From Paraburkholderia gardini (GTDB lineage: Bacteria; Pseudomonadota; Gammaproteobacteria; Burkholderiales; Burkholderiaceae): a stretch of 64,000 nucleotides of DNA. The notes beneath the pieces are model-generated. The model was not told the origin of the DNA, did not search any database, and saw only the letters and a program-made list of their open reading frames with translations. A program made the translations under genes and the position numbers. Positions 1-8,565 of this stretch are shown piece after piece. Position 1 is the first letter of the stretch. Each line of letters opens with the position of its first letter. The DNA is taken from the NCBI RefSeq assembly GCF_907164575.1, contig NZ_CAJQYY010000014.1, forward strand, positions 89,565 through 153,564, written 5' to 3'.

Positions 1-225
1 TTCGAAAAGCGCATGATCGAAATTCGGCTCGATGGTGGCGTCCTCCTCGACCGGAAAACGTGCCAGCAGCGCGCGGTCCTCGTGCGGCAGCATCTGCCAC
101 TGCGCGAGGGAGATGCGCAGGCCGAAACGGTCGAGATTAAAGCGCACGGACATCGGAATGAAGCTGAGATTCTCCGATGAAGCGACTTCGAAGTTGAAGA
201 GGAGCGGCGCCTCGTTGAGTCCCAT
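1..225 (-). CDS. Nitrate reductase-associated protein (NarM-like), C-terminus off the window
   Basis: The 75 visible codons begin MGLNEAPLLFNFE and continue through FIPMSVRFNLD and LAQWQMLPHEDR. This pattern resembles the small nitrate reductase-associated family (Nitr_red_assoc, related to cyanobacterial NarM). The start is the ATG at 225-223, with AGGA seven bases upstream. The gene diverges from fdhD, which sulfurates molybdenum cofactor for formate dehydrogenase, so a role in maturing a molybdoenzyme is plausible. The family call is from recall of the motif pattern and the role is inference. The reading frame runs off the left edge without a stop. Confidence 0.6.
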   Translation of the reverse strand, partial: MGLNEAPLLFNFEVASSENLSFIPMSVRFNLDRFGLRISLAQWQMLPHEDRALLARFPVEEDATIEPNFDHALFE

Positions 226-356
226 GTCAGTGTCCTGGTTGGTGACCGGCAACGCATGATGCCGGCTTGAGGTATTTTAGAACCTTATTCGCGGGCCGGA
301 AACGCGTTGACGCATTGGCAGCGCGCCCCGCTTGCGGCAATTCAAGGAGTGGACGC

Positions 357-1178
357 TTGAACGAACTGGAAACCACCGGTCAGCCCGGCGCCGTCGAGCA
401 GATCGTGCACCGGCATCGGGGAGAGTCGGTCGAAACGCTCGCCGATCATGTCGGTCAGGAATGGCCTGTCGCGCTCGTTTTCAACGGCATTTCACATGCC
501 GTGATGATGTGCACGCCGCGCGACCTGGAGGCGTTTGCCGTCGGCTTCGCGATTTCGGAAGGCATTGTCGGGCGCGGCAGCGACATTCAGGACATCGAGG
601 TGGCGTGCTTCGAAGGCGAAATGCCGTACGCCGAAGTGCAGCTGACGGTCGTGCAGCAGGCATTTGTCGCGCTGAAGGAGAAACGCCGCGCGCTGGCGGG
701 ACGCACGGGCTGCGGTGTCTGCGGGATCGAAAGTATCGATCTGCTCGACCTGCAGCCGGAAGTGGTGCCGGATACCGGCTTTCTGGCACGCCTCGCGCCC
801 GATGCGATTGCACACGCCGCGCGCGCACTGCCGGCACATCAGGCGCTGACGAAACTGACGGGCGGCCTGCACGCGGCCGCATGGTGCGATGCGGAAGGCG
901 CGATCCGCTACGCGTTCGAAGACGTCGGCCGCCATAACGCGCTCGACAAGCTGATCGGCCAGCTGGTGCTCGATCGCGCGGATGCGAAAGACGGCTTCGT
1001 GTTCCTGTCGAGCCGCGCGAGTTACGAGCTGGTGCGCAAGGCGGCCCGCGTCGGCATTCCGATGCTCGCGACGATTTCCGCGCCTTCGTCGCTCGCGATT
1101 GCGATCGCGAAGAAAGCGCAGCTCAGGCTGGTGAGCTTCTGCCGCGAATCCGGTTACGTCGAATACGGCACGCGGTGA
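357..1178 (+). CDS. fdhD: Formate dehydrogenase accessory sulfurtransferase FdhD
   Basis: FdhD moves sulfur from IscS to the bis-MGD molybdenum cofactor, which activates formate dehydrogenase in the cytoplasm. The protein has the family's GCGVCG motif, with cysteines at about residues 119 and 122 matching the catalytic CxxC loop. It also has the ending RESGYVEYG and the motif EDVGRHNALDK. I chose the TTG at 357, giving 273 residues, because AAGGAG lies at 344-349 just before it. An in-frame ATG at 267 would add 30 residues unlike the family and lacks a good ribosome site. The gene diverges from the NarM-like gene, and no formate dehydrogenase structural gene is in the window. Confidence 0.92.
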   Translation: MNELETTGQPGAVEQIVHRHRGESVETLADHVGQEWPVALVFNGISHAVMMCTPRDLEAFAVGFAISEGIVGRGSDIQDIEVACFEGEMPYAEVQLTVVQQAFVALKEKRRALAGRTGCGVCGIESIDLLDLQPEVVPDTGFLARLAPDAIAHAARALPAHQALTKLTGGLHAAAWCDAEGAIRYAFEDVGRHNALDKLIGQLVLDRADAKDGFVFLSSRASYELVRKAARVGIPMLATISAPSSLAIAIAKKAQLRLVSFCRESGYVEYGTR

Positions 1179-1240
1179 TCCGCTCGTGACGGACGCTGCG
1201 CAATAGCGCCGCGGCGCCCGACGTCGCTCCGCGAAGACGC

Positions 1241-2005
1241 TCAGTCGAACTGCCGGAAATCCGGCTTGCGCTTTTCGAAGAACGCCTTGAACGCCTCGCG
1301 TGCTTCCGGCGCGAGCAGCATCTTGCCGAAGTGCACGGCTTCCTCAGCGATCTGCGTCTGGATCTCGTGCTGCGCGGCGCGCTTCATCAGCGCCTTCGTC
1401 ACCCGCAGCGACGAAGCGGGCAGCGCCGCCAGCTTGAGCGCCTGCGCCTTCGCGAACGCGTCCACTTCGGCGACGGGCAGCAGACGGTTCACGAAGCCCA
1501 TGCGCTGCGCTTCCTTCGCATCGAACGCTTCGCCGAGCAGCAGCTTTTCCGCCGCGCCCTGATAGCCGGCCACGCGCTGCAACAGCAACGACGAAGCCGC
1601 TTCCGGACACAGACCCAACTGGGTGAACGGCAGCGAGAACGTCGCCGATTCCGCTGCGTAGACCAGATCGCAGTGCAGCAGCAGCGTCGTGCCGATGCCA
1701 ACCGCCGGACCCGCCACCGAAGCGACCACCGGCTTTTCCGCCGAACTGATGCCGCGCAGGAACTGGAACACCGGCGAATTCTCACCGCCCGCCGGCGACT
1801 TCATGAAGTCTTCCAGATCGTTGCCGGCGCTGAAAATGCCGATGCTGCCGCGAATCAGGATCGCACGCACGGATGCATCGCTGTGCGCTTCGACGAGCGC
1901 GTCCGCCATCGCCTGGTACATCGCGGCCGTGATCGCGTTTTTCCTGTCCGGCCGGTTAAAGGCAATCGTCAGCACGCCGTCTGCGCGTTCGACCAGAATA
2001 TCCAT
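1241..2005 (-). CDS. Enoyl-CoA hydratase/isomerase family protein, isomerase-like active site
   Basis: This is a 254-residue crotonase-fold protein and the last gene of the leftward beta-oxidation operon. The CoA-binding loop SAGNDLEDF and oxyanion segment GPAVGIGTTL are clear. The two glutamates of true hydratases are not in their usual places: the first site reads GIGTTLLLHC and the second LPFTQLGL. Instead a glutamate sits in LGLCPEAASS (about residue 135). That is where eukaryotic delta3,delta2-enoyl-CoA isomerases carry their base (known from that family). An isomerase role for unsaturated fatty acids is therefore more likely than hydration. The ATG at 2005 is preferred over the one at 2011, because GAGGAG abuts the latter. 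Confidence 0.85.
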   Translation of the reverse strand: MDILVERADGVLTIAFNRPDRKNAITAAMYQAMADALVEAHSDASVRAILIRGSIGIFSAGNDLEDFMKSPAGGENSPVFQFLRGISSAEKPVVASVAGPAVGIGTTLLLHCDLVYAAESATFSLPFTQLGLCPEAASSLLLQRVAGYQGAAEKLLLGEAFDAKEAQRMGFVNRLLPVAEVDAFAKAQALKLAALPASSLRVTKALMKRAAQHEIQTQIAEEAVHFGKMLLAPEAREAFKAFFEKRKPDFRQFD

Positions 2006-2110
2006 CGCCATCTCCTCGTTATTCCTTCGATTTCCTGAATGGAAAAAACGGTTCGCAAGCCGTATGACCTGCGAACCGTTCGTCTTGCCTGTACGTTGTG
2101 CCGTCCGCGC

Positions 2111-3310
2111 TTACAGGCGTTCGATGATGCCCGCTGCGCCCATTCCGGTACCGACGCACATCGTCACCATGCCGTATCTGAAATTGCGGCGACGCAGCCC
2201 GTGCACAACCGTCGACGCGCGGATCGCGCCCGTCGCGCCGAGCGGGTGACCGAGCGCGATCGCGCCGCCAAGCGGGTTGATCTTCGACGGATCGAGCCCC
2301 AGGTCCTGGATCACCGCGAGCGATTGCGCAGCGAACGCTTCGTTCAGCTCGATCCAGTCCATGTCGTCGATCTTCAGGCCCGCGGCCTTCAGCGCGGCCG
2401 GAATCGCTTCCTTCGGACCGATGCCCATGATTTCCGGCGGCACGCCGCGCACGGCGAAGCTGACGAAACGGGCGAGCGGCGTCAGGTTGAATTCCTTCAG
2501 CATCTTTTCCGACACGACGATCAACGCGCCCGCGCCGTCCGACGTCTGCGAGCTGTTGCCGGCCGTGACCGAACCCTTGTTCGCGAACACCGTGCGCAGC
2601 TTCGCGAGACCTTCCATCGACGTATCGGCGCGCGGACCTTCGTCCAGCGCGACTTCACGCGTCTTCACCTTCACTTCGCCCGTGGCGAGATCGGGGAAGC
2701 GCTCACTGATCGTGTACGCGGCGATTTCGTCGTTGAATTCACCGGCCTGCTGCGCGGCGATCGCGCGGCGGTGCGATTCGACCGAAAACTGGTCCTGCGC
2801 TTCGCGGCTGATCTTCCAGCGCCCGGCGACCTTTTCCGCGGTCAGGCCCATGCCGTAGGCGATGCCGAAGTCCTCGCCGCGATCGAAGATGTGCGGCGAC
2901 ATCGACGGCTTGTTGCCCATCATCGGCACCATGCTCATCGATTCGCAGCCGCCCGCGATCATCGCGTCCGATTCGCCGACGCGAATACGGTCCGCCGCCA
3001 TCGCCAGCGCCGTCAGGCCCGAGGCGCAAAAGCGGTTCACCGTCACGCCGCCCACCGTGTTCGGCAGGCCGGCCAGCAGCGCGCCCATCCGCGCGACGTT
3101 CAGGCCCTGCTCCGCTTCCGGAATCGCACAGCCGATGATCGCGTCTTCGATCACCTTCGTATCGAGGCCGGGCACCTGGGCCACGGCCGAACGGATCGCG
3201 TGCACCAGCAGTTCGTCGGGGCGCGTGTTCCTGAACATCCCGCGCGGCGCCTTGCCGATCGGCGTGCGGCTCGCGGCGACGATGTATGCGTCCTGCAATT
3301 GCTTTGCCAT
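2111..3310 (-). CDS. Acetyl-CoA acyltransferase (thiolase, FadA-type)
   Basis: This 399-residue thiolase should cleave 3-ketoacyl-CoA with CoA, the last step of beta-oxidation. The nucleophile is Cys95 in VNRFCASGLTA. The histidine lies in GHPLGATGA and the second cysteine in CVGTGMGAAG (Cys385), which completes the family's active site. AAGGAG lies seven bases before the ATG. It follows the fused dehydrogenase/hydratase gene on the same strand. A 131-bp gap containing a nested palindromic repeat lies between them. Together the two genes equal the two subunits of a fatty-acid oxidation complex. Confidence 0.94.
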   Translation of the reverse strand: MAKQLQDAYIVAASRTPIGKAPRGMFRNTRPDELLVHAIRSAVAQVPGLDTKVIEDAIIGCAIPEAEQGLNVARMGALLAGLPNTVGGVTVNRFCASGLTALAMAADRIRVGESDAMIAGGCESMSMVPMMGNKPSMSPHIFDRGEDFGIAYGMGLTAEKVAGRWKISREAQDQFSVESHRRAIAAQQAGEFNDEIAAYTISERFPDLATGEVKVKTREVALDEGPRADTSMEGLAKLRTVFANKGSVTAGNSSQTSDGAGALIVVSEKMLKEFNLTPLARFVSFAVRGVPPEIMGIGPKEAIPAALKAAGLKIDDMDWIELNEAFAAQSLAVIQDLGLDPSKINPLGGAIALGHPLGATGAIRASTVVHGLRRRNFRYGMVTMCVGTGMGAAGIIERL

Positions 3311-3327
3311 TTGAAAACTCCTTTGTC

Positions 3328-3418
3328 GATCAGAGTTAGCGCTTTAGCTGTCGACCGGAGTTCGCGCTTTAGCGCGTTACTCCGGTCCTATGCAAAGCAC
3401 TTACTCTGATCCCATGCA
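3328..3418. repeat. Nested inverted/direct repeat element between thiolase and hydroxyacyl-CoA dehydrogenase genes
   Basis: The outer arms GATCAGAGT (3328-3336) and ACTCTGATC (3403-3411) enclose inner arms GACCGGAGT (3353-3361) and ACTCCGGTC (3379-3387). The core GCGC-TTTA-GCGC can pair in the inner hairpin. The two left arms share GAGTT(A/C)GCGCTTTAGC with a 25-base period. The two right arms are 18-base near-copies, TTACTC(C/T)G(G/A)TCC(T/C)ATGCA, 24 bases apart. The whole reads a-b-b'-a'. There is no U-run on either strand, so it is more like a REP-type intergenic repeat or an mRNA-stabilising structure than a terminator. Confidence 0.75.
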
Positions 3419-3441
3419 GTCTTATCGCGGTCGACCGCGCG

Positions 3442-5877
3442 TTAGTTACGCACCGGCTTGCCGGTCTGCAACATGCCCATGATCCGTTCCTGCGTCTTCT
3501 GCGTACCGAGCAGATCGACGAACGCACGGCGCTCGAGTTGCAACAACCATTCTTCGTCGACGAGGCTGCCCGCTTCGACGTCGCCACCACACACGGCTTC
3601 AGCGATGCGGCCCGCGATCAGGTAGTCGTGCTCGCTGATGAAGCGGCCGTCGCGCATGTTGACGAGCGATGCCTTGATCGTCGCAATCGCCGAGCGCCCC
3701 GCGACCGGCACCTGTGTCACGCGCAGCGGCGCGCGGTAACCGGATGCCGACAGCGCGCGCACTTCCTTCTTCGCGGTGTCGAGCAGTTCGAACACGTTGA
3801 AGACGATCGTGTCGGACGGTTTCAGATAGCCCATCGCGCGCGCGTCGAGCGCCGAGGCCGAGACTTTCGCCATCGCGGCGTTTTCGAACGACTTCTGCAC
3901 GAACTTCAGCAGGTCGTTCGTCGCGCCCACCTGCGTCGCGGCTTCGGCGGCACGCAGCGCGGCTTCCTTCAGACCGCCGCCCGCAGGCACGAGACCGACG
4001 CCGACTTCGACGAGACCCATGTAGCTTTCGATATGCGCGACGCGCTTCGCGCTATGCAGCGCCAGCTCGCAGCCACCGCCGAGCGCAATGCCCGACACGG
4101 CCGAAATCACCGGCACGCTCGCGTACTTCACGCGCAACATGCCTTGCTGGAACTTCTTCACGAACGGCTCGATACCCTTCGCGCCGCCCATCATGAACGC
4201 GGGCATCGCTTCTTCGAGATTCGCGCCGGCGGAGAACGGGCCGCCCGGCGTGCCAAGCTTCAGCGATGTGGGCTGCCACACCACCAGACCCTTGTAGTCC
4301 TTCTCGGCGAGCTCGATCGCCTGCACGAGGCCGTCGATCACCGATGGTCCGATCGTGTTCATCTTGCTCTTGAACGACACGATGAGCACATCGTTTTCAC
4401 CTGCGCGGTCGTCGACCCATGCGCGCACGGCATCGGTTTCGAACAGGGTCTTGCCGTATGTTTTCGGGTCAGCAGCGGTCTCGCCGGCGAGCGGCGCACG
4501 GAACACCTGCCGGTCGTACACGCCGAGCGACGAACGCGGCACAAACGACTTCGAAGCCGGTGACCACGAGCCTTCGTTCGTATGCACGCCGCCCTTGTCC
4601 GCGACCGGACCTTCCAGCACCCACGCCGGCAGCGGTGCGCCCGACAGCGCCTTGCCGGCCGCGATGTCTTCCTGCACCCATTCGGCTACCTGTTTCCAGC
4701 CAGCCGTCTGCCAGCCTTCGAACGGGCCTTCGTTCCAGCCGAAGCCCCAGCGGATCGCGAGGTCGACGTCGCGCGCGTTGTCCGCGATCGATTCGAGATG
4801 CACGCCGATGTAGTGGAACACGTCGCGGAAAATCGCCCAGAGGAACCGGGCCTGCGGATGATCCGATTCACGCAGCAGCTTCAGACGCTCCGCCGGCGGA
4901 CGCTTCAGGATACGGCCGACCATTTCATCGGCCTTCGCGCCGCCGTCGACGTATCCACCCGTCTTCGGGTCGAGCACCTTGATCGCCTTGCCTTCTTTCC
5001 TGTAGAAGCCGGCGCCGGTCTTCTGGCCGAGCGCGCCCTGCTTCACGAGTCCGGCGAGTACGGCTGGCGTTTCATAAACCGCGAAAAACGGGTCGCCCGC
5101 GAGCGTGTCCTGCATCGTCTTGATGACGTGCGCCATCGTGTCGAGACCGACCACGTCGGCGGTGCGGAACGTCGCGGACTTCGCTCGGCCGAGGCGGCTG
5201 CCCGTCAGATCGTCGACTTCGTCGAAACGCAGGCCGAACTTTTGCGCTTCGGCAATCACCGCGAGGATCGAGAAAATACCGACGCGGTTGGCGATGAAGT
5301 TCGGCGTATCTTTCGCCCGCACGACGCCCTTGCCGACCACGCTGGTCAGGAACGATTCGAGCTGGTCGAGGATTTCCGGACGCGTGGTGGCAGTCGGAAT
5401 CAGTTCGACGAGGTGCATGTAGCGCGGCGGATTGAAGAAGTGCACGCCGCAAAAGCGTGACTTCAACTCGTCCGAAAAGCCCTTCGACAGTTCGGTGATC
5501 GACAGACCCGAGGTGTTTGTCGCAAAGATCGCATCCGGTCCGATATGCGGCGACACTTTTTTGTACAGGTCATGCTTCCAGTCCATGCGTTCGGCGATCG
5601 CTTCGATCACGAGATCGCACTCTTCGAGCTTTGCGATATCGTCGTCGTAGTTCGCGGGCTGGATGTACTGCGCGTCGTCCTTGACGCCGAACGGTGCCGG
5701 CGACAGCTTCTTCAGGTTCTCGATCGCCTTCAGCGCGATCGCGTTCTTCGGACCTTCCTTTGCAGGAAGGTCGAACAGCAGCACCGGCACCCTGGCGTTG
5801 ATCAGGTGCGCAGCGATCTGCGCGCCCATCACGCCGGCACCGAGCACCGCTACCTTGCGAATGATCAGATTGCTCAC
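3442..5877 (-). CDS. Fused 3-hydroxyacyl-CoA dehydrogenase / enoyl-CoA hydratase (FadB/FadN-type)
   Basis: This 811-residue bifunctional beta-oxidation enzyme has the dehydrogenase first and the crotonase domain last. That is the FadN order rather than the E. coli FadB order. The NAD-binding Rossmann motif is GAGVMGAQIAAHL near residue 12, and HFFNPPRYMHLVE marks the dehydrogenase. The C-terminal half has GPFSAGANLEE and GIALGGGCELALH, the latter carrying the first catalytic glutamate, then VGVGLVPAGGG. Translation starts at a GTG (5877) with GGAGG six bases upstream. It sits between the acyl-CoA dehydrogenase and thiolase genes in one operon. Confidence 0.94.
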   Translation of the reverse strand: MSNLIIRKVAVLGAGVMGAQIAAHLINARVPVLLFDLPAKEGPKNAIALKAIENLKKLSPAPFGVKDDAQYIQPANYDDDIAKLEECDLVIEAIAERMDWKHDLYKKVSPHIGPDAIFATNTSGLSITELSKGFSDELKSRFCGVHFFNPPRYMHLVELIPTATTRPEILDQLESFLTSVVGKGVVRAKDTPNFIANRVGIFSILAVIAEAQKFGLRFDEVDDLTGSRLGRAKSATFRTADVVGLDTMAHVIKTMQDTLAGDPFFAVYETPAVLAGLVKQGALGQKTGAGFYRKEGKAIKVLDPKTGGYVDGGAKADEMVGRILKRPPAERLKLLRESDHPQARFLWAIFRDVFHYIGVHLESIADNARDVDLAIRWGFGWNEGPFEGWQTAGWKQVAEWVQEDIAAGKALSGAPLPAWVLEGPVADKGGVHTNEGSWSPASKSFVPRSSLGVYDRQVFRAPLAGETAADPKTYGKTLFETDAVRAWVDDRAGENDVLIVSFKSKMNTIGPSVIDGLVQAIELAEKDYKGLVVWQPTSLKLGTPGGPFSAGANLEEAMPAFMMGGAKGIEPFVKKFQQGMLRVKYASVPVISAVSGIALGGGCELALHSAKRVAHIESYMGLVEVGVGLVPAGGGLKEAALRAAEAATQVGATNDLLKFVQKSFENAAMAKVSASALDARAMGYLKPSDTIVFNVFELLDTAKKEVRALSASGYRAPLRVTQVPVAGRSAIATIKASLVNMRDGRFISEHDYLIAGRIAEAVCGGDVEAGSLVDEEWLLQLERRAFVDLLGTQKTQERIMGMLQTGKPVRN

Positions 5878-5987
5878 GTTGTTCCTCCGGGGGAGTTATG
5901 CGGTATCGCCAGTCGCGCAAATGCGCGACAGGGCTAGCGCGCCGTGCGTTCAGCGTGATGCTGCGCGCGGCGCGTGCCGAAACGGGC

Positions 5988-7775
5988 TTAGAACAGCGAC
6001 TCTTCGACTTCCATCAGCGACTTCGAACCGGCGCGCGCCTGACGGATCGTCATGGAGGTTTCCGGTAGCAGCTTCGCGAAGTAGAAGCGCGCGGTGGCGA
6101 GTTTCGCCTTGTAGAACGGATCGCCCGACGCTTCGTTATCCAGCGCGATGCGTGCCATACGCGCCCAGAAATACGAAAACACCAGGTGGCCGACCGTACG
6201 CAGATACGGCACGGCGGCAGCGCCCACTTCATCGGGGTTCTGCATCGCTTTCATGCCGATTTCCATCGTGAGCTTTTGCACCTTTTCCCCGATGTCGGCG
6301 AGCGGGTTGATGAACTCCGACATCTCGGCCTTCACGCCTTCGGCCTCGACGAATCCGGCGACCAGGTTGCCGAACTTCTTCATCTTCGCGCCCATGTCGC
6401 CGAGCACCTTGCGGCCCAGTAGATCGAGCGACTGAACTGCATTCGTGCCTTCGTAAATCATGTTGATACGCGCGTCGCGCACGTACTGCTCCATGCCCCA
6501 TTCAGCAATGAAGCCATGGCCGCCGTAGATCTGCATCGCGTGGTTCGTGCCTTCGAACGCGTTGTCCGACAGAAACGCCTTCAGGATCGGCGTGAGCAGC
6601 GCGACGAGATCGGCGGCTTCCTTGCGAGCGGCTTCGTCCGCGTGCGACAGTTCCTTGTCGATCTGCAGCGCCGACCAGTACGTGAACGCGCGTGCGCCTT
6701 CCGCATAAGCCTTCTGCGTGAGCAGCATGCGGCGCACGTCCGGATGCACGATGATCGGATCAGCCGCCTTTTCGGGCGCTTTCGGGCCTGTCAGCGAGCG
6801 CATCTGCAAGCGTTCCTTCGCGTACGTGAGCGAGTTCTGGTACGCGACTTCGGTAAGCCCGAGACTCTGCATGCCGACGCCAAGACGCGCGGCGTTCATC
6901 ATCACGAACATCGCATTCAGGCCCTTGTTCGGCTCACCGACGAGCCAGCCTTTCGCATTGTCGAGATTGATCACGCACGTTGCGTTGCCGTGAATGCCCA
7001 TCTTGTGTTCGATGGAGCCGCACTTCACGCCGTTGCGTTCGCCCGGCTCACCCGCTTCATCCGGCACGAACTTCGGCACGATGAAGAGCGAAATGCCTTT
7101 GGTGCCCTTCGGGGCGTCCGGCAGACGTGCGAGCACGAGGTGGACGATATTTTCGGCCATGTCGTGTTCGCCGCTCGAGATGAAAATTTTCGTGCCGCTG
7201 ATCGCGTAAGAACCGTCGCTGTCCGGCTCGGCCTTCGTGCGCAGGATGCCGAGGTCGGTGCCGCAATGCGGCTCGGTCAGGCACATCGTGCCAGTCCACA
7301 CGCCGGTGACGAGCTTCGGCAGATAACGCTGCTGCAATTCCGGCGTGCCGTGTGCGTGCAGGCATTCGTACGCGCCGTGCGAGAGGCCCGGATACATCGT
7401 CCAGGCCTGGTTCGCCGAATTGAGCATTTCGTAGAGCGCGTTGTTCACGAATGCCGGCAGACCCTGGCCGCCGTATTCGGGATCGCAGCCGAGCGACGGC
7501 CAGCCCGCTTCGACGTACTGCCGATAGGCTTCCCTGAAGCCCTTCGGCGTGGTCACCACGCCGTCGCCGACGTACGTGCAGCCTTCCTGGTCGCCGCTCT
7601 GGTTGAGCGGGAAAAGCACTTCGGAGCAGAACTTGCCGGCTTCCTCGAGCACCTGGTTGATCGTGTCGGAGTCGAGATCCGCGTGCTTCGGCATCTGCCT
7701 GATCTCGGCTTCGACGTTAAGCAGCTCGTGCAACACGAATTGCATGTCGCGCAGCGGCGCGGCGTACTGTCCCAT
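5988..7775 (-). CDS. Acyl-CoA dehydrogenase (long C-terminal form)
   Basis: This 595-residue FAD flavoenzyme should introduce the first double bond into acyl-CoA. Electrons would pass to electron-transfer flavoprotein. Visible family marks are CLTEPHCGTDLG (FAD-binding region), GSIEHKMGIHGNATC, and MIYEGTNAVQSLDL with the catalytic glutamate. The extra C-terminal domain ends in TSMTIRQARAGSKSLMEVEESLF. The start at 7775 (MGQYAAPLRDM) has GGAG seven bases upstream. An in-frame upstream start would add 19 unrelated residues. It is preceded by the TetR gene and followed by the bifunctional enzyme, all leftward. Confidence 0.93.
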   Translation of the reverse strand: MGQYAAPLRDMQFVLHELLNVEAEIRQMPKHADLDSDTINQVLEEAGKFCSEVLFPLNQSGDQEGCTYVGDGVVTTPKGFREAYRQYVEAGWPSLGCDPEYGGQGLPAFVNNALYEMLNSANQAWTMYPGLSHGAYECLHAHGTPELQQRYLPKLVTGVWTGTMCLTEPHCGTDLGILRTKAEPDSDGSYAISGTKIFISSGEHDMAENIVHLVLARLPDAPKGTKGISLFIVPKFVPDEAGEPGERNGVKCGSIEHKMGIHGNATCVINLDNAKGWLVGEPNKGLNAMFVMMNAARLGVGMQSLGLTEVAYQNSLTYAKERLQMRSLTGPKAPEKAADPIIVHPDVRRMLLTQKAYAEGARAFTYWSALQIDKELSHADEAARKEAADLVALLTPILKAFLSDNAFEGTNHAMQIYGGHGFIAEWGMEQYVRDARINMIYEGTNAVQSLDLLGRKVLGDMGAKMKKFGNLVAGFVEAEGVKAEMSEFINPLADIGEKVQKLTMEIGMKAMQNPDEVGAAAVPYLRTVGHLVFSYFWARMARIALDNEASGDPFYKAKLATARFYFAKLLPETSMTIRQARAGSKSLMEVEESLF

Positions 7776-7879
7776 GACTCTTCTCCACTCCAAAGGTGTT
7801 GGCTTAAAGCATCGCCACCAGCCAGCGCCCACAACACGGACCTGTTGCGCCGACGAACCCGATGGATCCGGAGACGCTG

Positions 7880-8479
7880 CTAGCGGCTGCTGCTTTGATA
7901 CGAAACGATCAATTTATCCAGCGAGGCCCGCGTCAGGCGCACGGCATCCGGCAGGTGCAGGAAGCGTGCATCGTGATGCAGACCCAGCGTGAAGCTGTAC
8001 ATTTCGAAGAGCATCAGTTGCGGATCGGCGTCCGCCCTCAGGTGCCCTTCTTCCATCGCCTGCGAAATGGCTCGCGTGAGCGCGGCGCGCCAGGTGCTCA
8101 CGCTCGCCACCAGTTGCTCGCGCACCGGGTTGTCCGCGCGGTCGTCGTACTCGACGGCGCCGCTGATATAGATGCATCCAGTGGTGACTTCCTGGATGCG
8201 CTTCTCTATCCAGCCCGAGATCATTGCCTGCAGACGCGGCAACCCGCGCGGTTCACGCAGACTCGGAAAGAACACCTCCTCCTCAAAACGGCGGTGATAT
8301 TCCTTGACCACTTCCACCTGCAGATCCTCGCGCGACCCAAAATGCGCGAACACGCCGCTTTTACTCATCTGCATGCGCTCGGCCAGCAGGCCGATCGTCA
8401 GACCCTCGAGTCCGTCGCGGCTGGCCAGGTCGAGTGCTGCGTCGAGAATTGCCGCGCGCGTCTGTTCGCCTTTTCGCAT
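7880..8479 (-). CDS. TetR-family regulator of the beta-oxidation operon (PsrA/FadR-like)
   Basis: This 199-residue repressor-type protein has an N-terminal TetR helix-turn-helix (TRAAILDAALDLASRDG, then LAERMQMSKSGVFAHFGS). A larger C-terminal ligand-binding region follows. The start at 8479 (MRKGEQTR) fits the family length better than an upstream in-frame start that would add 42 residues across the operator region. It is the first gene of the operon, 104 bp before the acyl-CoA dehydrogenase. Two inverted repeats lie within 105 bases upstream of its start. I infer autoregulation and control of the operon by acyl-CoA or fatty acid; the ligand is not shown by the sequence. Confidence 0.88.
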   Translation of the reverse strand: MRKGEQTRAAILDAALDLASRDGLEGLTIGLLAERMQMSKSGVFAHFGSREDLQVEVVKEYHRRFEEEVFFPSLREPRGLPRLQAMISGWIEKRIQEVTTGCIYISGAVEYDDRADNPVREQLVASVSTWRAALTRAISQAMEEGHLRADADPQLMLFEMYSFTLGLHHDARFLHLPDAVRLTRASLDKLIVSYQSSSR

Positions 8480-8517
8480 AGCTTTGTACCGTTCTGATTT
8501 GACCGAAAGAAAATCGA

Positions 8518-8546
8518 ACGGCCGTACTATTGTTGAGTACGACCGT
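8518..8546. promoter_or_regulatory. Candidate TetR operator 2 (11-bp inverted repeat)
   Basis: ACGGCCGTACT (8518-8528) and AGTACGACCGT (8536-8546) form an inverted repeat with one mismatch in 11 and a 7-base spacer. It lies about 40 bases upstream of the TetR start. Arm length and position suit a dimeric TetR-type regulator, but the sequence differs from the 8566 palindrome, so another protein could bind here. Confidence 0.5.
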
Positions 8547-8565
8547 CCGCGAAACAAGGACTTTA

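Noticed and set aside
3328..3418. Intrinsic terminator between the two beta-oxidation genes
   Set aside because: The stems are good but no U-run follows on either strand, and the downstream thiolase needs readthrough. It was recorded as a repeat instead.
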